From the NCBI GenBank assembly GCA_003517285.1, contig DPAW01000032.1, forward strand, positions 1 through 6,444: a DNA stretch of 6,444 bases. The letters run 5' to 3'. This stretch comes from Verrucomicrobiales bacterium. GTDB taxonomy: Bacteria; Verrucomicrobiota; Verrucomicrobiia; Limisphaerales; UBA1100. Positions 1-5,754 of the stretch are shown here, in pieces. The translations under genes and the position numbers were made by a program. Position 1 is the first letter of the stretch. Every line of letters starts with the position of its first letter. The notes below the pieces were generated by a model. That model ran no database searches, was not told the DNA's origin, and worked only from the letters and a program-made list of their open reading frames with translations.

Positions 1-816
1 CGCACACTGGTAATCAACGCCAGCACTAACAATCCTGAATTGGTTAACATGGTGGCCGCCTTTTGCATGCGCAAAGCCGGCGGCGTGGCCAACCCGCTTG
101 GTTCTAATCTGGCAAACATTTACCTGATGTACCTTGTTGCACCTCTCTATGTGATGTTGAGGTGGAAATTAAAGAGAGATACCGACCGATTACAGCGGTT
201 CAAAAAACTGATTCAAACGGAACGCAGATTAATCTACCAACATCTCGGCATGGCTTTTCTAATGTTTACTTTCTCCATTGTCGGCTTTTGGGTGCTTACT
301 GCCAGCCATCCGTTTGGAGGACTTTCAGAAGAGGTTCAAATCCAACCTGGATCATTTCTCATCGCGGCGGCTTTGGTTTGCGTCATCGGTATTGTTGCCT
401 TCCAATATTGGAATAAGCGGCTACAGGAGAGTGATCCGGAGCTCTTCGAAGCGATCGACGACGAGGAACACACAGACAGTTGGCGCCAATTTATTGGCGG
501 CACAACCGGCTTGGTCATGAGTTCATTCGCCGTTAATTGGTTATTCCTAGCATGGACGCAAATCTATGAGGCCAGTCTTACAGTGTACTTAGGCGCAGCG
601 ATTTTCACGGGCCTTCATTATTTTGTCGGAGCATTGATCACGTCTTTGCCTGAAATGAACGTTGCCATGGAAGGTTACTCCAAAATAACGCGAGCTGACC
701 TGAATACTGCATTAAGTGCAGCTAGTGTTTCCAACATGACTAATTTGGCCATCGCCGCGTTGGGAATTCTCTTGATCATACTGCTAAAGGCCATGGGGTT
801 GGAACTGAGCCTCTAG
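1..816 (+). CDS. Na+/Ca2+ exchanger-superfamily membrane antiporter, 5' end cut
   Basis: The open frame runs in from the left edge, leaving 271 visible residues. An in-frame TTG at 40 is not the start, because a conserved motif lies upstream of it. Both alpha repeats that form the ion site of cation/Ca2+ exchangers can be seen. The first is STNNPELV at visible residues 8-15 with PLGSNLANI at 32-40; the second is TSLPEM at 214-219 (Glu218) with SNMTNL at 244-249. Hydrophobic, membrane-spanning stretches lie near 37-53, 84-103, 119-136, 168-213 and 250-264. They are separated by a basic loop (about 54-81) and an acidic loop (about 137-160). By family, the protein would exchange Na+ or H+ for Ca2+ or a similar cation across the inner membrane. 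The first repeat is atypical: the usual GTS-x-PE is STNNPE. Hand counts on sample lines give roughly 45-50% G+C, lower than the downstream genes. The ion used cannot be told from the sequence. Confidence 0.72.
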   Translation, partial: RTLVINASTNNPELVNMVAAFCMRKAGGVANPLGSNLANIYLMYLVAPLYVMLRWKLKRDTDRLQRFKKLIQTERRLIYQHLGMAFLMFTFSIVGFWVLTASHPFGGLSEEVQIQPGSFLIAAALVCVIGIVAFQYWNKRLQESDPELFEAIDDEEHTDSWRQFIGGTTGLVMSSFAVNWLFLAWTQIYEASLTVYLGAAIFTGLHYFVGALITSLPEMNVAMEGYSKITRADLNTALSAASVSNMTNLAIAALGILLIILLKAMGLELSL

Positions 817-832
817 CCCAATACATTGATTC

Positions 833-1876
833 ATGAATGCAAACCTTACGCAGTTGCCTTTAACCGATCCGGCTCAAATTTTACGGTATCGAGATCGGCA
901 ATACGCCGCGGAGTTGTTGGCGGCGGCGATTGTGCATCTCGATTTGTTCTCCTGGCTGAAGAACAATGCCGGCGTCCACACGGACGCGTTGCGGACGCAC
1001 TTTGATTTTGCCGAACGTCCGGCGGATGTGCTGCTCACCTTGTGTCGAGCCAACGGACTGATCGTCACGCAGGAGGATCAGCATTCGCTCACGCCGTTGG
1101 CCGAGGAGTTTTTGTGCGACGACTCGGCTTGGAATTTGCAGCCGTATTACACGCCGATTCAGGATTCCCAAATCACCCAGGATTTCCTCACCGTACTCCG
1201 CACCGGCAAACCGGCAAACTGGCAAGCTAAGGATGACGCCAATGATTGGCATACCTCGATGCTGGATGAAGATTTCGCACGCGGCTTCACGGAGTTGATG
1301 AATTGCCGCGGACTGGCCTTTGGCCAGAAACTGGCCGCGGCGTTGGAACCGCAACTGGTTGGCAAAAAACGGCTGCTTGATGTCGGTGGCGGCTCAGGCA
1401 TTTACGCCAGCACCCTACTCGCCGCCCAACCGCAAATAACCGGAGCCGTGCTCGAGCAGTCGCCCGTGGACGTCATTGCCCGCGAGGAAATCGCCCAGCA
1501 TGGGTTGGCCAACCGACTGGAGGTGCTCACGGCCGATATGTTTGAAGGCGATTGGCCGGCATGCGATGTGTTACTGCTTTCCAATCTGCTGCACGATTGG
1601 GATTTTCCCGAGGTGCGCTCGATCTGCACCAAGGCCTCAGCGGCTCTGGAGAGCGACGGGCTCTTGATCATTCATGAGGCGTTCATTCACGACGACAAAA
1701 CCGGACCGCTGCCGGTGGCAGAATATTCCGCGTTGCTGATGAACATTTGCCAGGGCAAATGCTACACACCTGCGGAGTATGGCACGGTGCTGGCGGAGCT
1801 CAACTTCGAGGTGGGCGACTATCACGATACAATTGCCGATCGCGGATTTATGACGGCGGTGAAGAGGCCTGTTTAA
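833..1876 (+). CDS. SAM-dependent O-methyltransferase (hydroxyneurosporene/hydroxyindole type)
   Basis: A complete 347-residue protein, the usual length for two-domain small-molecule O-methyltransferases. Residues about 15-110 resemble the N-terminal winged-helix dimerisation domain, including the end of its wing (GLIVTQEDQHSLTPLAEEFL). The C-terminal domain has SAM-binding motif I, DVGGGSG, at 183-189, an acidic residue in AVLEQSP that would bind the SAM ribose, and LLHDWDFPEV with His254-Asp255. That histidine is at the position of the catalytic base in this family (CrtF, acetylserotonin and caffeate methyltransferases). The enzyme should transfer methyl from SAM to a hydroxyl of an aromatic or polyene compound in the cytoplasm; the substrate cannot be predicted. 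ATG 833 lies 16 bases after the exchanger stop with no clear Shine-Dalgarno sequence. Co-transcription is possible, but a shared role with the exchanger is not evident. No carotenoid or polyketide genes are visible nearby. Confidence 0.85.
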   Translation: MNANLTQLPLTDPAQILRYRDRQYAAELLAAAIVHLDLFSWLKNNAGVHTDALRTHFDFAERPADVLLTLCRANGLIVTQEDQHSLTPLAEEFLCDDSAWNLQPYYTPIQDSQITQDFLTVLRTGKPANWQAKDDANDWHTSMLDEDFARGFTELMNCRGLAFGQKLAAALEPQLVGKKRLLDVGGGSGIYASTLLAAQPQITGAVLEQSPVDVIAREEIAQHGLANRLEVLTADMFEGDWPACDVLLLSNLLHDWDFPEVRSICTKASAALESDGLLIIHEAFIHDDKTGPLPVAEYSALLMNICQGKCYTPAEYGTVLAELNFEVGDYHDTIADRGFMTAVKRPV

Positions 1877-1878
1877 TT

Positions 1879-1929
1879 GGGGCAAGGCGGAACTTGCCCC
1901 GCCCGTTGGAGACCGGCACACTGGCGGGG
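1879..1929 (+). promoter_or_regulatory. Two overlapping inverted repeats in the spacer before the lectin-like gene
   Basis: The 55-base spacer holds a perfect 8-base inverted repeat, GGGGCAAG (1879-1886) and CTTGCCCC (1893-1900), with a 6-base loop. The right arm also belongs to a second repeat: CCCCGCC (1897-1903) is the exact complement of GGCGGGG (1923-1929), which ends two bases before ATG 1932. Bases 1897-1900 cannot pair in both, so the two stems exclude each other. The second would bury the G-rich segment where ribosomes would bind. There is no T run after either stem, so neither is a classic intrinsic terminator. It may be a translational switch, a decay-blocking hairpin at the 3' end of the methyltransferase message, or a copy of a dispersed palindromic repeat. 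The sequence alone does not decide. Confidence 0.4.
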
Positions 1930-1931
1930 TC

Positions 1932-2576
1932 ATGCGATCCATTTTATTTCTCATTCTAATCACCGGCACGGTGGCCGCGGAGGATTTGGCCAAACTGCCC
2001 GTGTTGTTTACGGAAGATTTCGAAAAAGGCCACGGGCGTTGGCAGACCACGGATGCCGAGTCATGGACGCATCGCAAGGTGGAGGGCAATGCGGTGTTCG
2101 GCATCAACCGCCGCAACAGCAACTACCAACCCAAGGTGCGCAGCCCCCGGCACATTGCGCTCATCAAGGACGTGCAGGTGGCCGATTTCGTGCTGACCTT
2201 TCGCGTGAAGAGCACCAAGGATACCGGCGGCCATCGCGATTGCTGCATATTCTTCAATTGGCAGGATCCGCAGAATTTTTACTACGTGCACCTTGGCGCG
2301 CGTCCGGACCCGCATAGCGGACAAATCATGATGGTCAAAAACGCCCCCCGTAAGGCGATGACCACGAACAAAAACCTGACACCATGGAAGAACGAAACTT
2401 GGCACAAAGTGAAGCTAGTGCGCGACTCGAAGGCCGGCACGATCGCCGTTTATTTTGACGATCTGACCAAGCCGCACATGCAGGTGAGCGACAAGACCTT
2501 TGGCAAAGGCCGCATCGGCATCGGATCGTTTGATGACATGAACGACTTCGATGACATCCAACTGCGGGGACGCTAG
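1932..2576 (+). CDS. Secreted concanavalin-A-like (DUF1080/LamG-type) protein
   Basis: A 214-residue protein with a short signal peptide (residues 1 to about 16, hydrophobic core ILFLILITG, cleavage likely after VAA). The mature part is one domain of about 195 residues that reads as a jelly-roll beta sandwich. Features include LFTEDFEKG near the N-terminus, NFYYVHLG in the middle, WHKVKLVRD near 156-164, and the closing strand pattern GRIGIGSFDDMNDFDDIQL near the end. The WHKVKLVRD and GxIGIGSFDD patterns are common in DUF1080 (3-keto-disaccharide hydrolase) and LamG-like domains of planctomycetes and verrucomicrobia. I see no catalytic pair that would show enzyme activity, so glycan binding is as likely as hydrolysis. 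An adjacent CysCys pair (DCC) occurs in the middle. The gene ends 34 bases before the next sulfatase gene, which suggests joint expression and an exported role on the same glycan. The ATG is preceded by GGCGGGG rather than a standard Shine-Dalgarno sequence. Confidence 0.7.
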   Translation: MRSILFLILITGTVAAEDLAKLPVLFTEDFEKGHGRWQTTDAESWTHRKVEGNAVFGINRRNSNYQPKVRSPRHIALIKDVQVADFVLTFRVKSTKDTGGHRDCCIFFNWQDPQNFYYVHLGARPDPHSGQIMMVKNAPRKAMTTNKNLTPWKNETWHKVKLVRDSKAGTIAVYFDDLTKPHMQVSDKTFGKGRIGIGSFDDMNDFDDIQLRGR

Positions 2577-2597
2577 AATTTGCTGAGCAAAAAAGTC

Positions 2598-2603
2598 GGA
2601 GGG
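2598..2603 (+). promoter_or_regulatory. Strong Shine-Dalgarno GGAGGG fixing the sulfatase start at 2611
   Basis: GGAGGG lies 7 bases before ATG 2611, near-ideal spacing. It argues against the in-frame TTG at 2605 (too close) and favours 2611 over the in-frame ATG at 2641, although a start at 2641 would give a shorter, more typical signal peptide. The other genes in the window have no comparable site. Confidence 0.7.
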
Positions 2604-2610
2604 ATTGTCC

Positions 2611-3993
2611 ATGCTTCGATTTGCAGGCATAGTGCGCGACATGTTTTCACGGTTATATTGCCTGTTGGCAGGCTGGGTTTTGGTATTGGGTCCGGCCTAT
2701 GCCGCTTCACCGGAACTTCCCAAAGCCCTGCGCCCCAACGTAGTACTGATCTTTGTCGACGACCTCGGCTATGGGGACCTCACCTGTTACGGCAACACCA
2801 CGATCAAAACACCACATCTCGACCGGTTGGCAAAAGAGGGTCAGCGTTGGACCAGTTTTTATTCGTCGGGCTCAACCTGCGTTCCCAGTCGCACAGGACT
2901 GATGAGCGGAAGACATCCGGCGTTGATCGGCAAACGAAAACTCTCGGCCGCCCCAGAAAAACTCATGCCGGCAATGTTCAAGCGGCAAGGATATGCCACC
3001 GCCATTTTTGGAAAATGGCACTTGGCTGGTTACCCCAAAGATTTTACGCAAAGCCCTATGCACCCACTCGAGTGCGGCTTCGATTATCACTTCGGCACGC
3101 CTGGCAGCAACGATGTGCCGCCGCCGCTGGGCAAACGCCAAACGCGCGAGGTGTTTGACCATTGCACTAAGTTCAGCTTTCCCGTGCCGCTCATTCGCGG
3201 CCGCAAGGTAGTGGAGCATCCAACCAATCAGGAACTGCTCACGCGCCGCTACACGGCAGAGGCTGTGAAATGGATTCGCACGCCGCGGGACAAGCCGTTC
3301 TTCCTGTATCTCGCGCACAACATGCCGCACGCGCCGATCTTTGCGTCCAAAAAATTTCAGGGCAGCAGCGACGGGGGCCGGTACGGGGATGTGATCGAGG
3401 AAATCGATTGGTCCGTCGGCCGGGTCATGGCGGCCCTCAAGCTGGCCAAACTTGATACCAACACACTCGTCATCTTCACCAGCGACAATGGCCCATGGAG
3501 TATGTTCGGCCCGCACGGCGGTACCGCCGGACCATTGCGCGGCGAGAAAGGTACCTCATGGGAAGGCGGCTATCGAGTGCCAGGCATCTTTCATTGGCCC
3601 GGTAAAATCAAACCCGCCACAGTGCCCGGTATGGCAGCTAATCTCGACCTGTACGCGACCTTTGCCACACTCACCGGCGGACAGCAGCCACAAGAGCTGT
3701 CCGGCTATCAGTCTCTTGACCTTACCGAGACCCTTCTGCGAGGTAAGCCCAGCCCGCGAACGCAATGGCTCTTTTCGGGTAGCGCGATAGCATTTCGATC
3801 AGGGGATTATAAAATCCACCTCAGCACCAAGGACCGTTCCTCTAATCCGGACACGCGCCAACGCGAACCAGCCACCCAACACGCCACCCCCCTTCTCTTC
3901 AACCTTAGCCGTGATCTGGGCGAACGCACTGATCTGTCCGCCCGCCATCCGGAGATCATCCAGCGGCTGCAAACCGAATTGAAAAAGTTTTAA
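2611..3993 (+). CDS. Secreted Cys-type sulfatase (arylsulfatase family, S1)
   Basis: From ATG 2611 the protein has 460 residues, normal for a bacterial S1 sulfatase. A signal peptide spans about 1-31 (core CLLAGWVLVLG, cleavage after AYA), so it is exported. Active-site elements are in the expected order: metal ligands Asp50-Asp51 in FVDDLGYGD; Cys90 in CVPSR (90-94), the cysteine to be oxidised to formylglycine; Lys135 and His137 in GKWHL; His240 in MPHAP; Asp292-Asn293 in TSDNGP; and Lys313 in GEKGTSWEGG. All key residues are present, so it should be active if matured. It hydrolyses a sulfate ester with Ca2+ in the periplasm or outside the cell; the substrate (glycan, position) is not predictable. 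The C-terminal subdomain ends with the usual LFNLSRDLGERTDLS pattern. It follows the lectin-like gene by 34 bases and precedes the AhpD-like gene by 6, consistent with one transcript. No formylglycine-generating enzyme is visible in the window. Confidence 0.93.
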   Translation: MLRFAGIVRDMFSRLYCLLAGWVLVLGPAYAASPELPKALRPNVVLIFVDDLGYGDLTCYGNTTIKTPHLDRLAKEGQRWTSFYSSGSTCVPSRTGLMSGRHPALIGKRKLSAAPEKLMPAMFKRQGYATAIFGKWHLAGYPKDFTQSPMHPLECGFDYHFGTPGSNDVPPPLGKRQTREVFDHCTKFSFPVPLIRGRKVVEHPTNQELLTRRYTAEAVKWIRTPRDKPFFLYLAHNMPHAPIFASKKFQGSSDGGRYGDVIEEIDWSVGRVMAALKLAKLDTNTLVIFTSDNGPWSMFGPHGGTAGPLRGEKGTSWEGGYRVPGIFHWPGKIKPATVPGMAANLDLYATFATLTGGQQPQELSGYQSLDLTETLLRGKPSPRTQWLFSGSAIAFRSGDYKIHLSTKDRSSNPDTRQREPATQHATPLLFNLSRDLGERTDLSARHPEIIQRLQTELKKF

Positions 3994-3999
3994 ATCATC

Positions 4000-4284
4000 A
4001 TGAATGCACAAGAACTACACGTTATTCAGGCACTGGAAAAAGCCGGCGCAACCGAACATCTAACTGATCGCGAAAAACACCTCATCGGCCTCGCCGTTAC
4101 CATCACGCGCGGCTGCGGTTTTTGCACTGGCGGCCGCACAGAAAAGGCACTGGCCGACGGTGTGTCTCAGGAGACCCTGCAAGCCACCACCGATCTGGTC
4201 GCCGCCGTAAACGCCGGTGTTGCTGTACGCACGATGCTACTAGGGATGGACGGGCTTAAGTGCGACGGCCCGGAATGCGCTTAA
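4000..4284 (+). CDS. AhpD-like / carboxymuconolactone decarboxylase family small protein
   Basis: A 94-residue, single-domain, probably cytoplasmic protein with no signal peptide. The pattern LTDREKHLIGLAVTITRGCGFC (residues 21-42) matches the core helix of the CMD/AhpD fold: Glu25 followed by a CxxC pair, Cys39 and Cys42. In AhpD these residues with a following histidine make a thiol peroxidase or disulfide-relay site. Here the region after CxxC is TGGR, so the usual C-x3-H histidine is replaced by Arg46 (visible in CTGGRTEKAL). A second cysteine pair, Cys88 and Cys93, sits in the last seven residues (CDGPECA), which is not part of the basic fold. The ATG lies 6 bases after the sulfatase stop with no clear Shine-Dalgarno sequence, suggesting translational coupling. 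By family it would be a redox protein acting on peroxide or disulfides; true decarboxylase activity is unlikely at this length and context. Its role beside sulfatases is unknown. Confidence 0.8.
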   Translation: MNAQELHVIQALEKAGATEHLTDREKHLIGLAVTITRGCGFCTGGRTEKALADGVSQETLQATTDLVAAVNAGVAVRTMLLGMDGLKCDGPECA

Positions 4285-4388
4285 AAAGTTTCATCATACA
4301 ACTAGGATTTGTTTCCGCCATTGTTCCGGAGCTGTCGCCGGTAAGTTTCCTGCGTTCATACTTCGCGTCATAGATTTATGAAATAACC

Positions 4389-5753
4389 ATGAAAAATATT
4401 GTTCCTCTGATTCTCCTCCTTACCTCATGGAGCCTTACAGCGGCGACTCAGCCGAATATTGTCATCATGCTCGCCGACGATCTAGGTGCCGGTGACCTCA
4501 GTTGCTATGGCAGTCCGGAAAATAAAACACCTCATCTCGATCAACTGGCCAAAGATGGCCTGCAATTCAGTGATTTCTACGCGGCCAGCGCAGTGTGTTC
4601 GCCATCGCGAGCAGCGTTACAGACAGGCAGGTTTTCCGTGCGCGCCGGGGTCTACAGCTGGGTCGCCACTTCGCAAAAAATGCATTTGCGAGTTGAGGAA
4701 ACCACGATTGCTGAACTCCTCAAGGCCGGCGGCTACGCGACTGCACATATTGGCAAATGGCATCTCGGCTACGGGCTCACCGATGAGACGACTGGCCCCG
4801 ACCCTAGAGATCACGGTTACGACTATTGGCTGGCAACGGGCAACAACGCCCAGCCTTCCCACCACAACCCAAATAATTTTGTCCGCAACGGCAAGGCACT
4901 TGGAGAGGTCAAGGGTTACTCCTGTCAAATCGTTGCCGATGAAGCCATCAAATGGCTCGACCAGCATCGCAATAAGAAGAAACCGTTTTTCCTCAACATC
5001 TGCTTTCACGAACCTCATCAACGCGTGGCATCGCCGCCCGAGTTGGTCGCCCGTCATCCCGATGTGAAGCAACCCGAGTATTACGGCTGTATTGAAAACA
5101 TGGACGATGCCGCTGGACGCATCCTCAAAAAGCTGAATGCCCTCAGCGAGGTAGACAATACACTGGTCATTTTTACCTCTGATAATGGCAGCTACCGCAC
5201 CGACCGTGCCAATAACCGAAATCTCAAAGGACGCAAAACCCAACTCTGGGAAGGCGGTATCCGTGCGCCTGGCATCATCCGTTGGCCCGACAGGATCAAA
5301 CCCGGCACACGCAGTGATGTTCCCGCTGGGCTTGTCGATCTCTTACCCAGCGCCTGTGCCGCGGCAGGAGTCCCGTTACCCAAAAATGTCACACTCGATG
5401 GCACAAGCCTACTGCCCTTATTTGCCACCGGTAAACTTGTCCGCCCCAAACCGCTTTATTGGTTTTACAATCCCTCGCGCCCAGTCTGTGTCATTCGCGA
5501 TGGCGACTGGTGTCTGCTCGCTGATCCGGAAATTGACCTACCACGCCAAAACATGTTTCTGGAACGGTTCATTGGCGACATCAAGAAGACCGATTTTAAA
5601 AATTACCGTCTGCATAACCTCCGCACTGACGCTGCCCAAGAGATCGACCTTTCTGAAAAGGACCCCGAACGCTTCGCCAAGATGAAAGCGCAAATGCTGA
5701 AGCTGCACCGTGATGTGATGGACGAAGCGTTCGACTGGCGGAGCTTGAAATAG
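4389..5753 (+). CDS. Secreted Cys-type sulfatase, second copy of a different subfamily (S1)
   Basis: A complete 454-residue sulfatase with a signal peptide at 1 to about 18 (core IVPLILLLTSW, cleavage near LTA). The catalytic set is intact: Asp30-Asp31 in LADDLGAGD; Cys70 in CSPSR (70-74), the formylglycine site in its most common form; Lys123 and His125 in GKWHL; His207 and His210 in HEPH; Asp265-Asn266 in TSDNGS; and Lys283 in GRKTQLWEGG. It should remove sulfate from an exported substrate. It shares only the family motifs with the sulfatase at 2611-3993 and differs between them, for example CSPSR against CVPSR and HEPH against NMPH, so it is not a recent duplicate. The 104-base gap before it suggests its own promoter or at least a separate control point, although I could not find convincing -35/-10 boxes. 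ATG 4389 has no Shine-Dalgarno sequence but is well placed for the signal peptide. Its stop is one base from the stop of the convergent sulfatase. Confidence 0.94.
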   Translation: MKNIVPLILLLTSWSLTAATQPNIVIMLADDLGAGDLSCYGSPENKTPHLDQLAKDGLQFSDFYAASAVCSPSRAALQTGRFSVRAGVYSWVATSQKMHLRVEETTIAELLKAGGYATAHIGKWHLGYGLTDETTGPDPRDHGYDYWLATGNNAQPSHHNPNNFVRNGKALGEVKGYSCQIVADEAIKWLDQHRNKKKPFFLNICFHEPHQRVASPPELVARHPDVKQPEYYGCIENMDDAAGRILKKLNALSEVDNTLVIFTSDNGSYRTDRANNRNLKGRKTQLWEGGIRAPGIIRWPDRIKPGTRSDVPAGLVDLLPSACAAAGVPLPKNVTLDGTSLLPLFATGKLVRPKPLYWFYNPSRPVCVIRDGDWCLLADPEIDLPRQNMFLERFIGDIKKTDFKNYRLHNLRTDAAQEIDLSEKDPERFAKMKAQMLKLHRDVMDEAFDWRSLK

Positions 5754-5754
5754 G

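Noticed and set aside
40..42. TTG at 40 as the exchanger start
   Set aside because: The in-frame sequence before it encodes part of the first alpha repeat, so the gene begins upstream of the window.
881..1354. Minus-strand open frame of 157 codons across the methyltransferase
   Set aside because: It lies wholly within a gene with clear family motifs; its translation is rich in Arg and Gln, with no recognisable domain. It is a shadow of the codon pattern.
2579..2591. Small hairpin TTTGC-TGA-GCAAA followed by A residues, after the lectin-like gene
   Set aside because: The stem is only 5 pairs and is followed by A, not T, on the + strand, so it is not a terminator; such short palindromes occur by chance.
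2872..3516. Minus-strand open frame of 214 codons across the first sulfatase
   Set aside because: It is antisense to the catalytic region, which is certain. No motif or ribosome site supports it.
4378..4386. ATG at 4378 as the start of the second sulfatase or a leader peptide
   Set aside because: It reads Met-Lys-stop in a frame different from the gene; too short to call a leader without further evidence.
4285..4388. Possible promoter or terminator in the 104-base gap before the second sulfatase
   Set aside because: TTGTTC at 4321 has no -10-like hexamer at proper spacing. The CCGG...CCGG stem near 4327-4342 has only 4 pairs and no T run. A promoter here is reasonable by context but not visible.
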